Assembly (NCBI GenBank): GCA_026400775.1
Contig: JAPLOK010000211.1
Span: forward strand, 1 to 35,029
Source of the DNA: Alphaproteobacteria bacterium
GTDB lineage: Bacteria > Pseudomonadota > Alphaproteobacteria > Acetobacterales > Acetobacteraceae
Direction: 5' to 3'
DNA: 35,029 bases
The notes under the pieces: model-generated
Database searches by the model: none
The model's input: the letters and a program-made list of their open reading frames with translations, nothing else
Told to the model about the DNA's origin: nothing
Part shown: positions 15,270 to 23,294 of the stretch, piece by piece
Numbering within the stretch: the stretch's first letter is position 1
Layout: each line of letters begins with the position of its first letter
Translations under genes and position numbers: made by a program

Positions 15270-16421
15270 CCCGCGCATCGCGCCCACGCTTTCACTGCCC
15301 GGAAAGGCCTGCGCCACCGCCGCCGTCGGCAGCCGCAAATGCCCGCCCAGCAGCGCCTTGGCCAGCGCCCGCAAGTCGGTGGTGGGCAACAGATCCCGGT
15401 TCTCGAACAGCTCCGACAGGCCGGGCCAATCCCCCGCCACGCGGCCGCCCGCAATGGCGCCGCCCAGCAGGAAGGCCACGCCCCCGGTGCCGTGATCGGT
15501 GCCGTTGGTGCCGTTCACGCGCACCGTGCGGCCGAATTCGGTGGCGACCAGAATGGCGGTGCGGCGCCAGGCATCGCCCAGGCCTTCGCGCAAGGCGTCC
15601 AGGCCGGTGTCCAGTTCGGCCAGCACGGCGGCCAGGCGCGGCAATTGCGCGGCATGCGTGTCCCAGCCGCCGATTTCGAGTGCCGCCACGCGCGGCCCAT
15701 CCGCTGCCGCGAGCAACCGCCCGGCCGCGCCTGACAGCGCGACAAAGCCATTGCGATTGCCCGGGCCCGGTGCCTGCCCGGCCAGCACGGCGGCCGAGAA
15801 GCCGCGCGCGCGCAGCCCCTCCGCGAAGGCCGGGCCCAGCGCCGGGTCAGCGCGATGCAGCGCCAGCAGCTGCGACATGGTGTCGCTCTCGACGGTGGCA
15901 TTGCCGGGCGGCGCATAGCTGCCCACCCGCACCGGCCCACGCATCAGCAGCGGCACATCCACGCCCATCGCCAACCCGCGCCGCGCCTGGCCAGCATCAG
16001 GCATGGCGCTGAGCGCGCGGTTCAGCCAGCCGGAATTCAGCCGTTGGCCGGCGCCGGATTCCAGAAAATCCTGCGCGTCGAAATGGCTGCGGCTGCGCCA
16101 ATGGCCGGCCACCGCATGCACGATCAGCGCATCGCCGCCGCGATACATGGCGTGCAGCTTGGGCATGGCGGGATGCAGGCCGAACCGGCCGCCGAGGTCG
16201 AGCAAGCCGCCCTCCGTGCCCGGCGCGCCGCCTGCCAGCAGGCCGCGCAAGCCGGCGAAGACGGGGTCGGCATAGGGCTGCACGGCGGCCAGGCCATCCA
16301 GCGCGCCGCGCAGCAGCACGACCACCAGCCGCGCCTCACCCGGCGCTTGTGCGAAGGCTACACGCGCGCCGCCCATGGACAGCGCGGAAAGACCCAGCAG
16401 CAGGGAGCGGCGCGCGATCAT
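15255..16421 (-). CDS. DUF1501 family protein with twin-arginine signal
   Basis: The 388-residue protein begins with MIARRSLLLGLSALSMGGARVAFAQ, a twin-arginine-type export signal, and so is probably folded before export. The mature region matches DUF1501, an alkaline-phosphatase-like family often exported: LVVVLLRGALDGLAAVQPYADP, HAVAGHWRSRSHFDAQDFLESG, and near the end TEFGRTVRVNGTNGTDHGTG. Its start overlaps the DUF1800 stop by 4 bp, and DUF1800-DUF1501 pairs are widespread in bacteria, so the two probably act together on the periplasmic side. The biochemical role of the pair is not established. Confidence 0.9.
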   Translation of the reverse strand: MIARRSLLLGLSALSMGGARVAFAQAPGEARLVVVLLRGALDGLAAVQPYADPVFAGLRGLLAGGAPGTEGGLLDLGGRFGLHPAMPKLHAMYRGGDALIVHAVAGHWRSRSHFDAQDFLESGAGQRLNSGWLNRALSAMPDAGQARRGLAMGVDVPLLMRGPVRVGSYAPPGNATVESDTMSQLLALHRADPALGPAFAEGLRARGFSAAVLAGQAPGPGNRNGFVALSGAAGRLLAAADGPRVAALEIGGWDTHAAQLPRLAAVLAELDTGLDALREGLGDAWRRTAILVATEFGRTVRVNGTNGTDHGTGGVAFLLGGAIAGGRVAGDWPGLSELFENRDLLPTTDLRALAKALLGGHLRLPTAAVAQAFPGSESVGAMRGVLRG

Positions 16422-17707
16422 CGGCGGTGGAACTCCGGGCTGGCCAGCAGCAGCACCAGCCCCTCACGCGGGCTGGCGGCGCGGCGGATGGCGGTGGCGG
16501 TCTCCGCGCGCAGCAGCGGGCCCAGCGTGGCTTCGGCCAGCATGCGCGCATCGCGCGTGGCGGCGGCGCGGCCGGCGATGGTGTTGGCCCAGTCCAGGCG
16601 GCGCATCATCTGTTCGGGGGTGGCCCAGTCGGCCGCGGTGTCGGGCCAGCCATTGGGGGCGGGCGCGGTCCAGAGCGGTTGCGCGAGCTGCGCGGCCGCG
16701 CCGAGCAAGGCGGGTGCGCCCAACTCACCCACGCCGGTCGCGCGCAGCACGGCCAGCACATAATCCTGCGGCGCGCGCAGCTTGGACAGCGGCGCGGACC
16801 AGGCCTCGGGCATGGCGATGACGCGGCGCATGGTGGCGGCCAGGTCGCCATGCGTGTCCGCCAGCGCCTGCGCGATGCGCTGCTTCGCGGCGGGCGGCGG
16901 CGCATCGGCGATGAAGTGGCGTGCGATCTTCCCGGCCAAATGCCGTTGCGTCGCGGGGTGCTGGGCCAGGAAACGCAGCGCCTGCACGCCGCCTTCCTCA
17001 CCTTCGGGAAAGCTGCGGCCGAGCAGGGTTTTCGCGCCCGGTTCATGCGTGCGTGGGCGGAACATGAAGCCAGCAGGTTCGTTGAATTCCGCGCCGCGCC
17101 CGACCGACCATCCGGTCAGGATGCGGGCCAGGCTTGCCACGTCATCCTGGGTGTAGCCGCCATTCACGCCGAGCGTGTGCAGTTCCAGGATTTCGCGCGC
17201 CAGGTTCTCATTCAGGCCGCGCCCCTGGCGCAGGCCGGCCATGCTGTTGGGACCGATGGAATTGGCGTTGTCGAGGTACATCAGCATGCCGGGATGGCGC
17301 GTGACGGCGAGCAGCATCTCCTCGAAGCGGCCCATGATGTGCGGGCGGATCGCCTCGCGCTGATAGACCCCGAGGAGTGCAATGATGTTGCCGCGGCGGC
17401 GGCTGATGGTGAAGTGGTTGCCCCAGAATTCCGCCAGTCGTTCTGCCAGCGGGGTCTGGGTGGTCAGCATGCGGCGCGCCCAGGCCTGGGCTTCAGCGCG
17501 GGCGATATCGGCCGGGCGGTTTTCGGTGCTGGCAGGGTCGCGCCGGGCGCGGAGGGCGGCGAGGCATTCATCCAGCGAAGGGCCGGGTGCTGCGGGCAAG
17601 GGGCAAAGCTGGCCGGAGAGCCAGGCCTCGGGCGTGTCGGGCGGCGGGGCCTCGGGCGCGATGCCCAGGCCGAAGCGGATGGCTGCGATGTGCGCGCGGG
17701 GCGTCAT
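16418..17707 (-). CDS. DUF1800 family protein
   Basis: This 429-residue protein matches DUF1800 throughout: IAAIRFGLGIAPE at the start, LAEFWGNHFTIS, LAREILELHTLGVNGGYTQ, LARILTGWSVGRG, FMFRPRTHEPGAKTLLG and the HPATQRHLAGKIARHFIAD block. No signal peptide is evident at the chosen ATG. It is co-transcribed with the DUF1501 gene (ATGA-type 4-bp overlap). The His/Arg-rich conserved blocks suggest an enzymatic or metal-binding fold, but the function is not known. The upstream neighbour ends 45 bp before its start. Confidence 0.88.
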   Translation of the reverse strand: MTPRAHIAAIRFGLGIAPEAPPPDTPEAWLSGQLCPLPAAPGPSLDECLAALRARRDPASTENRPADIARAEAQAWARRMLTTQTPLAERLAEFWGNHFTISRRRGNIIALLGVYQREAIRPHIMGRFEEMLLAVTRHPGMLMYLDNANSIGPNSMAGLRQGRGLNENLAREILELHTLGVNGGYTQDDVASLARILTGWSVGRGAEFNEPAGFMFRPRTHEPGAKTLLGRSFPEGEEGGVQALRFLAQHPATQRHLAGKIARHFIADAPPPAAKQRIAQALADTHGDLAATMRRVIAMPEAWSAPLSKLRAPQDYVLAVLRATGVGELGAPALLGAAAQLAQPLWTAPAPNGWPDTAADWATPEQMMRRLDWANTIAGRAAATRDARMLAEATLGPLLRAETATAIRRAASPREGLVLLLASPEFHRR

Positions 17708-17752
17708 CTGCGAAACCTAGCACAGGCCATGTTGCTCGTCAGTTTCGGAATG

Positions 17753-19321
17753 TCAGCTCCGCCGCGCGCCCCACAATACCGGCACGCCCGAGCGCACCAG
17801 CCCCGTGATGTCCCGCCGGAAGGCATAAGGCTGCCGGAACGTCCCCATCGGGAAATACGGCAGGTCCTGGAAAGCCGCGGCCTGGATCTCGCGCCCCAGC
17901 GCCGCGCGCGCCGTCGCATCCGGCGCGTCGAACCAGGACTGGATGCCCTGTTCGATGCGCGGGCTTTCCGGCCAGCCGAACCAGGCGCCGGTGCCATTGG
18001 CGCGCAGCAGTGAATGCGTGGCCGGCATCAGCCCATCGGCGCCGGAGATGTTGGTGACGAAGGCGCTCCAGCCGCCCGCTTCGGCCGGGTCGCGCCGCGC
18101 GCGGCGCTGCACCACCGTGCCCCAATCGGTGCTGACATGGTCCAGGTTCACGCCCAGGCGGCGGAACAGATCGGCCACCACATGGCAGGCGGAATCCAGC
18201 GTCGGGATGTCGGTCGCGTGCAGGAAGACCAGGCGTTCGCCGCGATAGCCGCTGGCCTCGATCGCGCGGCGGGCGGCATCGATGCTGCGCGGCCCCGCCA
18301 GCGGTTCCATCCCGGCGTCCGAGGCCATGGGCGTGCCGGGCGTGAAGAAGCCCATCGGCACCTGCCAGCGCGTGCTGTCGGTGCCGGCCACCGCCGTCAT
18401 CACATCGGATTGCGACAGCGCGAGCAGGATGGCGCGGCGGAAGGCCGGGTTGTTGAAGGGCGGCTGCAGATGGTTGGGCCGCAGCGTGGAGACGGAGCCG
18501 AACACCTCCACCTGCTGCACCTGCACCTGCCGGTTGCGGGCGAGCAGCGGGATCAGGTCGAAGGTGGGGTTTTCCCACCAGTCGATCTCGCCCGATTGCA
18601 GCGCGGCGGCGACGGTGGCGGGGTCCGGCATGATGCGCCATTCGATGCGGTCGAAATGCGCGACCTTGCCGCCGGCCAGCATCTGCGCCGGTTCGGGGCG
18701 CGGCTGATAGGCGACGTTGCGTTCATAGACGGAGCGCGAGCCGGGCACCCATTCATTGCGCACGAAGCGGAACGGGCCGGAACCCACGGCTTCCGTGATC
18801 TGGGTGAAGGCATCGATATTGGCGTGCCGTTCGGGCATGACGAACATCGGCGCGATCTTGGCCATGGCATCCAGGATCAGCGGGAAACGGCGGGTGAAGC
18901 GCCATTGCACGCGGCGGTCGTCCAGGGCGCGCACTTCGCCCAGGGCGGCCACGGCCAATTGCCCGAAGCTGTCGCGCCGCGCCCAGCGATTGAAGCTGGC
19001 CACCACATCCTGCGCGCGCACCGGCTCGTTGTCGTGGAAGCGCAGGCCGTCGCGCAAGGTGACAGTCAGGACCAGGCCGTCATTGTCCCAGCTGTGGCCG
19101 GCGGCCATCTGCGGCTGCGGCTGCAGATCCTCGCCGATGGAATAGAGCGTGTCATAGACCAAGTAGCTGTGGTTGCGGGTGATCCAGGCGGTGGTCCAGA
19201 CCGGGTCCAGGCTGGTCAGGTTGGCATGCGGCACGAAGCGCAGCAGGCGCGCGGGCTGCGCGGCGGAGGGGGCGGCAAGTGCGCCTGCGCCCAGCATCAG
19301 GTTGCGGCGGGTGGCGTGCAT
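17753..19321 (-). CDS. ABC transporter substrate-binding protein, oligopeptide family 5
   Basis: This 522-residue periplasmic binding protein begins with a short twin-arginine-like signal (MHATRRNLMLGAGALAAPSAA). The mature part matches the SBP_bac_5 (DppA/OppA-like) fold: LRFVPHANLTSLDPVWTTAW, NDGLVLTVTLRDGLRFHDNEP, VGSGPFRFV, and later VFLHATDIPTLDSACHVVADLF. Such proteins deliver peptides, glycosides or other organic solutes to an ABC importer, but no permease or ATPase genes are adjacent, so the partner is elsewhere or the gene is an orphan. A promoter probably lies in the 126-bp gap between it and the tRNA gene. The ligand cannot be inferred. Confidence 0.92.
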   Translation of the reverse strand: MHATRRNLMLGAGALAAPSAAQPARLLRFVPHANLTSLDPVWTTAWITRNHSYLVYDTLYSIGEDLQPQPQMAAGHSWDNDGLVLTVTLRDGLRFHDNEPVRAQDVVASFNRWARRDSFGQLAVAALGEVRALDDRRVQWRFTRRFPLILDAMAKIAPMFVMPERHANIDAFTQITEAVGSGPFRFVRNEWVPGSRSVYERNVAYQPRPEPAQMLAGGKVAHFDRIEWRIMPDPATVAAALQSGEIDWWENPTFDLIPLLARNRQVQVQQVEVFGSVSTLRPNHLQPPFNNPAFRRAILLALSQSDVMTAVAGTDSTRWQVPMGFFTPGTPMASDAGMEPLAGPRSIDAARRAIEASGYRGERLVFLHATDIPTLDSACHVVADLFRRLGVNLDHVSTDWGTVVQRRARRDPAEAGGWSAFVTNISGADGLMPATHSLLRANGTGAWFGWPESPRIEQGIQSWFDAPDATARAALGREIQAAAFQDLPYFPMGTFRQPYAFRRDITGLVRSGVPVLWGARRS

Positions 19322-19447
19322 GTCCTGAGGCCTCCGTGCTTCGTGGCGGCCGGTCCGCGGCCGCGGGCATTCTCGGCGGCCCGATCAGGCCGCGGACGGA
19401 TGCTGGCATGCGCAGACGGGGCGGCGCAACGGAGCGGGGGGGGGACC

Positions 19448-19523
<76 letters not shown>

Positions 19524-19628
19524 ACGCGGAGAGGCGCCTATAGCCGCGCGCCCCGCACCCGACAACCCCTTCCCCCCGCGCTTTCGCACCGTTAGTTTGC
19601 GCCGCACAACGCAAGGGGCATTGAGGGC

Positions 19629-20339
19629 ATGGGCAAGGTCTATCCGGACGCCACCGCAGCCATGGCGGGCGTGCTGCGCGATGGCATGACGATCCTGGCC
19701 GGCGGCTTCGGCCTGTGCGGCATACCGGCCACGCTGATCGACGCGATCGTGGCCTCGGGCGTGAAGGACCTCACGGTCGTGTCCAACAATTGTGGCATCG
19801 ATGATGTGGGCCTGGGCAAGCTGCTGCGCACCCGCCAGATCCGGAAGATGGTCGCGAGCTATGTGGGTGAGAATGGCGAGTTCGAACGCCAGTTCATTGC
19901 CGGCGAGCTGGAGGTGGAGTTCAACCCGCAAGGCACGCTCGCCGAACGCGTGCGCGCCGGTGGCGCGGGCATTCCGGCCTTCTATACCAAGACCGGGGTC
20001 GGCACCGCCATCGCCGAGGGCAAACCGACCGCCGTCTTCGACGGCGAGACCTATGTGCAGGAACGCGGCATCGTGGGCGACCTGGCCATCGTGCATGCCT
20101 GGATGGGCGATAGCGAAGGCAACCTCGTTTACCGGCGCACCGCGCGCAACTTCAATCCGGTGATGGCGAGTGCCGCGCGCATGACTGTGGCGCAGGTAGA
20201 ACACCTTGTGCCGGCCGGCGAGATCGATCCGGACCACATCATCACACCCGGCATCTACGTGAAGCGCATCTGCCAGGTGCCCGCCGGCTACGAGAAGCTG
20301 ATCGAAAAGCGCACCGTGCGCCCCCGCGAAGCGGCCTGA
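19629..20339 (+). CDS. scoA: 3-oxoacid CoA-transferase subunit A
   Basis: This 236-residue protein is the alpha subunit of a class I CoA-transferase (succinyl-CoA:3-ketoacid type), which moves CoA between succinyl-CoA and acetoacetate or similar acids. Typical blocks are DGMTILAGGFGLCGIPATLI, VSNNCGIDDVGLG, FNPQGTLAERVRAGGAGIPAFYT and VHAWMGDSEGNLVYRRTARNF. The beta subunit follows after 87 bp with an inverted repeat in the gap, so the two form one transcription unit. A short GGGCATTGAGGGC leader precedes the ATG. Whether the natural acid is acetoacetate or another 3-oxo acid is not readable from the sequence. Confidence 0.92.
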   Translation: MGKVYPDATAAMAGVLRDGMTILAGGFGLCGIPATLIDAIVASGVKDLTVVSNNCGIDDVGLGKLLRTRQIRKMVASYVGENGEFERQFIAGELEVEFNPQGTLAERVRAGGAGIPAFYTKTGVGTAIAEGKPTAVFDGETYVQERGIVGDLAIVHAWMGDSEGNLVYRRTARNFNPVMASAARMTVAQVEHLVPAGEIDPDHIITPGIYVKRICQVPAGYEKLIEKRTVRPREAA

Positions 20340-20375
20340 CGCTTTTGGCGCCGGGCTCATCATCCACGAGCACCT

Positions 20376-20402
20376 TCACGCTTGCGGCTGCGCCGCGCGT
20401 GA
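20376..20402. repeat. GC-rich hairpin between scoA and scoB
   Basis: TCACGC (20376-20381) pairs with GCGTGA (20397-20402), and GCGGC (20384-20388) with GCCGC (20392-20396), leaving a TT bulge and a 3-base loop. It resembles the hairpin at 25201-25244 in base sequence, suggesting a repeated palindromic element. It may protect or process the scoAB transcript. Confidence 0.5.
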
Positions 20403-20426
20403 TCCGCTGTTAGAAGGAATCACACA

Positions 20427-21068
20427 ATGCCCTGGACCCGCGACCAGATGGCCGCCCGCGCGGCGCGCGAATTGCAGGATGGGTTCTATGTGAACCTCGG
20501 TATTGGCATCCCGACGCTGGTGGCCAACCACATCCCATCAGGCATGCATGTGCAGCTGCAAAGCGAGAACGGCATGCTCGGCATCGGTCCCTTCCCCGAG
20601 GAAGGCTCGGAAGATGCCGACCTGATCAATGCCGGCAAGCAGACCGTCTCGATGCTGCCGACCACCAGCATCTTCAGCAGCGCCGACAGCTTTGCGATGA
20701 TCCGCGGCGGGCATATCGACCTGTCCATCCTGGGCGCGCTGCAGGTGGCCGCGAATGGCGACCTGGCGAACTGGATGGTCCCGGGCAAGATGGTCAAGGG
20801 CATGGGCGGCGCCATGGACCTGGTGGCCGGCGTGAAGCGCGTGATCGTGACGATGGAACACACCGCCGGCGGCAAGTCCAAGCTGCTGCCCGCCTGCAAT
20901 CTGCCGCTGACCGGCAGCCGCGTGGTGGACATGGTGGTAACGGACTTGGGCGTGTTCTCGGTGGCGCGGCGCGGCGAGACCGACCTGGCGCTGCTGGAGC
21001 TGGCGCCGGGCGTGAGCCTGGATGAGATGACCGCCAAGACCGAGGCCAAGTTCCGTATCGCGCTATGA
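20427..21068 (+). CDS. scoB: 3-oxoacid CoA-transferase subunit B
   Basis: This 213-residue beta subunit carries the catalytic Glu47 in [12 protein letters not shown], which forms the glutamyl-CoA intermediate. Other family blocks are [37 protein letters not shown] and [19 protein letters not shown]. The ATG follows an AGAAGGAATC ribosome-binding site. It works with ScoA as a heterotetramer. Its stop codon overlaps that of convergent parB by several bases (21063-21068), so transcription of the two ends inside each other's coding sequence. Confidence 0.93.
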   Translation: MPWTRDQMAARAARELQDGFYVNLGIGIPTLVANHIPSGMHVQLQSENGMLGIGPFPEEGSEDADLINAGKQTVSMLPTTSIFSSADSFAMIRGGHIDLSILGALQVAANGDLANWMVPGKMVKGMGGAMDLVAGVKRVIVTMEHTAGGKSKLLPACNLPLTGSRVVDMVVTDLGVFSVARRGETDLALLELAPGVSLDEMTAKTEAKFRIAL

Positions 21069-21902
21069 GCGCGTGAGCAGCCCCAGGATTTGATCGAACT
21101 GGTCCAGGTTGCGATACTCGATAGTGATGCGACCGGCGCCCTTGCCGGTCTGCGCGATGGCAACCTTGAAGCCCAGCTTGCGTTGCAGGTCCCGCTCCAG
21201 CGCCGCGACCTCGGCGGCGCCGGCCGGTTCGGCGGCGGGCTTGGGCGGGGGCGCCTTGGCCAGGGCTTCGGCCTGGCGGACATTCAGGCCGCGATCAACG
21301 ACTTGTAAGGCCGCCGCCACCGGGTCCGGCAGCTTCAGCAGCGCCCTGCCATGGCCGGCGGTCAGAGCGCCCTCACGCAGCAATCCCTGCACGCGGACGG
21401 GCAGTTCCAGCAGGCGCATGGTGTTGGCCACATGCGGGCGGGACTTGCCCACAGCCTCGGCCAGTTCCTGTTGCGTCAGGCCGAATTGCGCCTGCAGGCG
21501 GCCATAGCCTTCGGCTTCCTCCAGCGCGTTGAGATCCTCGCGCTGCAGGTTCTCCACCAGGCCTGCGGCCATGGCTTCGGTGTCCGTGAAGGCGCGGATG
21601 ACGACCGGCACCTCATGCTTCTGCGCCAGCTGCGCGGCGCGCCAGCGGCGTTCGCCGCCGATGATCTGGTAGCGGTCGGGCGTTTTGGGCTTCGGGCGCA
21701 CCAGGATGGGTTGCAGCACGCCATGGCGGCGGATCGACGCCGCCAGCTCCTCCAGCGCCGCTGGTTCCATCGCGCCGCGCGCCTGGAAGGGGCCGGGCTC
21801 CAGCGCCGTGACGGGCAGGTTGCGCGTGGTTTCGGGTGTGGCGGTCGCGACATCGCCCAGCAGGGCGGACAGGCCGCGGCCGAGGCGGGGCTGCTTGCTC
21901 AT
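21063..21902 (-). CDS. parB: Chromosome partitioning protein ParB
   Basis: This 279-residue ParB binds parS and spreads along DNA as a CTP-dependent clamp. The N-terminal signature [12 protein letters not shown], which contacts ParA, is followed by the ParB/Srx-type CTP-binding domain with [14 protein letters not shown], then the helix-turn-helix ([25 protein letters not shown]) and a C-terminal dimer domain. Its start codon overlaps the parA stop (ATGA), the normal parAB coupling. Two perfect target sites lie 1.3 kb upstream in the same gene group. Its own end overlaps convergent scoB. Confidence 0.96.
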   Translation of the reverse strand: MSKQPRLGRGLSALLGDVATATPETTRNLPVTALEPGPFQARGAMEPAALEELAASIRRHGVLQPILVRPKPKTPDRYQIIGGERRWRAAQLAQKHEVPVVIRAFTDTEAMAAGLVENLQREDLNALEEAEGYGRLQAQFGLTQQELAEAVGKSRPHVANTMRLLELPVRVQGLLREGALTAGHGRALLKLPDPVAAALQVVDRGLNVRQAEALAKAPPPKPAAEPAGAAEVAALERDLQRKLGFKVAIAQTGKGAGRITIEYRNLDQFDQILGLLTRS

Positions 21903-22732
21903 GCCGAGAGTTTCCGCCGCGCCCGGTCGCGCCGCAACAATTCCGTGGCCAGCGCCACATAGGCCTGCGCGCCCGGCGAGCGGAAATCATAAACCGTGAC
22001 CGGCAGCCCATGGGACGGCGCCTCAGAGACGCGGATATTGCGGGGGATTTCGGTCTCGAACACCTTTGGCCCGAAATGGCCGCGCACATCATCGGCCACC
22101 GCCGAGGAGAGGTTGTTGCGGCGGTCCATCATGGTCAGCACGATGCCTTCCAGTTCGAGCTTCGGGTTGAAGCCGCGGCGCACGCGCTCAATTGTCTGGG
22201 TGATCTGGGACACGCCTTCCAGGGCGTAGAACTCCGCCTGCAATGGCACCAGCACGGCATCGGCCGTGACCAGGGCGTTGAGCGTGATGAAGCCGAGCGA
22301 GGGCGGGCAATCCAGCAGCACCCAGTCGAAACCCGTGATGCCTGCCAGCGCATCGCGCAGCCGTGTCTCGCGGCCCGGAAGGTCCACCAGCTCCACCTCA
22401 CCACCGGCAAGATCATGGTCGGCCGGCAGGATGGACAGGTTGGGCACGCTCGTTGCCCGGATGGCCTGGGTGGCGGGGCGGCCTTCGATCAGCACGGCAT
22501 ATGTGCCGGGCCTGCGCGCCGGGCGGTCCAGGCCGAGGCCGGTGGAAGCATTGCCCTGGGGGTCGAGATCAACCAGCAGCACCTTGTGCCGCGCGGCCAG
22601 GGTCGCTGCCAGGTTCACGGCCGTCGTGGTCTTGCCCACGCCGCCTTTCTGGTTGGCAATCGCCAGGATTCTCAGGGGTTTTGGGTCAGGCAGGGCGCAA
22701 ATCCCGGATGCGGAAGATGGTGGCTTCCGCAT
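21899..22732 (-). CDS. parA: Chromosome partitioning ATPase ParA
   Basis: This 277-residue ParA/Soj-type ATPase drives origin segregation. The deviant Walker A motif is NQKGGVGKTTTAVNLAATLA, followed by LLVDLDPQGNASTGLG (A'-type Asp) and VLLDCPPSLGFITLNAL (Walker B). The start is uncertain: ATG at 22732 is the first ATG, an in-frame TTG at 22756 is possible, and both overlap the rsmG 3' end, which stops at 22686. The conserved region starts only at LRILAIANQKGG, so the true start could be later, at a non-ATG codon. The order mnmG-rsmG-parA-parB is the standard origin-proximal one. Confidence 0.95.
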   Translation of the reverse strand: MRKPPSSASGICALPDPKPLRILAIANQKGGVGKTTTAVNLAATLAARHKVLLVDLDPQGNASTGLGLDRPARRPGTYAVLIEGRPATQAIRATSVPNLSILPADHDLAGGEVELVDLPGRETRLRDALAGITGFDWVLLDCPPSLGFITLNALVTADAVLVPLQAEFYALEGVSQITQTIERVRRGFNPKLELEGIVLTMMDRRNNLSSAVADDVRGHFGPKVFETEIPRNIRVSEAPSHGLPVTVYDFRSPGAQAYVALATELLRRDRARRKLSA

Positions 22733-23294
22733 CCGTGTGGCTGCCGAAGCGTTCAACCGCCATGTGCCAGTGTGGGGTGGCCTCGGTCAACTCGGCATCG
22801 GCTGTGCGGCCCTTGGGGAAGACCGCTATTCCGCCTTCACCCAGGTGTTGGCGTGCCCAGGGCAGCAATAGCGACAGCGGCGCCAGCGCGCGGGCCGTGA
22901 TGGCGGCCAGTGGCGGCAGGTGGGCTGCCTCGATTCGCGTGGCATGCACGGTCACATGGGCCAGGCCCATCTCGCGCGCGGCCTCCCGCAGGAAGGCGGA
23001 TTTGCGCTGGTCGGCCTCGACCAGGTGCATCGGGTCCGGGCGGGCGGCAGCGAGGATGAGGCCGGGCAGGCCGCCGCCGGAGCCCAGATCGGCGCATTCG
23101 CCTGGTGGCAGCAGGGGGGCGAGCTGAAGGCTGTCCTGCACGTGGCGGGTGCGCCACAGCGCGGGGGTGCCGGGGCCGACCAGGTTGATTCGGCTGTTCC
23201 AACGCTCCAGCAGGGCCAGATAGGCCTCAATCCGGTCCATTGTTTCACGTGAAACATCTGGGGCGGGCGGCAGCGGATGTTTCACGTGAAACAC
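22686..23294 (-). CDS. rsmG: 16S rRNA (guanine-527-N7) methyltransferase RsmG
   Basis: This 202-residue GidB/RsmG methylates G527 of 16S rRNA with S-adenosylmethionine. The SAM-binding motif is CADLGSGGGLPGLILAAARP, and the family start region EAYLALLERWNSRINLVGPG is intact. I chose the GTG at 23294, directly after the mnmG stop, because it gives the normal ~20 residues before the first conserved helix; an ATG at 23240 would shorten the protein by 18. The first codons are written by two parS sites in different frames (MFHVKH and VSRET), so ParB binding overlaps its translation start. The 3' end overlaps parA. Confidence 0.94.
   Translation of the reverse strand: MFHVKHPLPPAPDVSRETMDRIEAYLALLERWNSRINLVGPGTPALWRTRHVQDSLQLAPLLPPGECADLGSGGGLPGLILAAARPDPMHLVEADQRKSAFLREAAREMGLAHVTVHATRIEAAHLPPLAAITARALAPLSLLLPWARQHLGEGGIAVFPKGRTADAELTEATPHWHMAVERFGSHTDAEATIFRIRDLRPA
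23241..23256. other. parS: parS site 1 (ParB-binding centromere)
   Basis: TGTTTCACGTGAAACA is a perfect 16-bp palindrome identical to the bacterial parS consensus. It lies inside the 5' coding region of rsmG, where it encodes part of VSRET, and about 1.3 kb from parB. Confidence 0.95.
23278..23293. other. parS: parS site 2 (ParB-binding centromere)
   Basis: A second perfect TGTTTCACGTGAAACA lies 37 bp (start to start) from site 1. It covers the rsmG start codons (encoding FHVKH) and ends one base before the rsmG GTG is complete, two bases from the mnmG stop codon. Confidence 0.95.
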
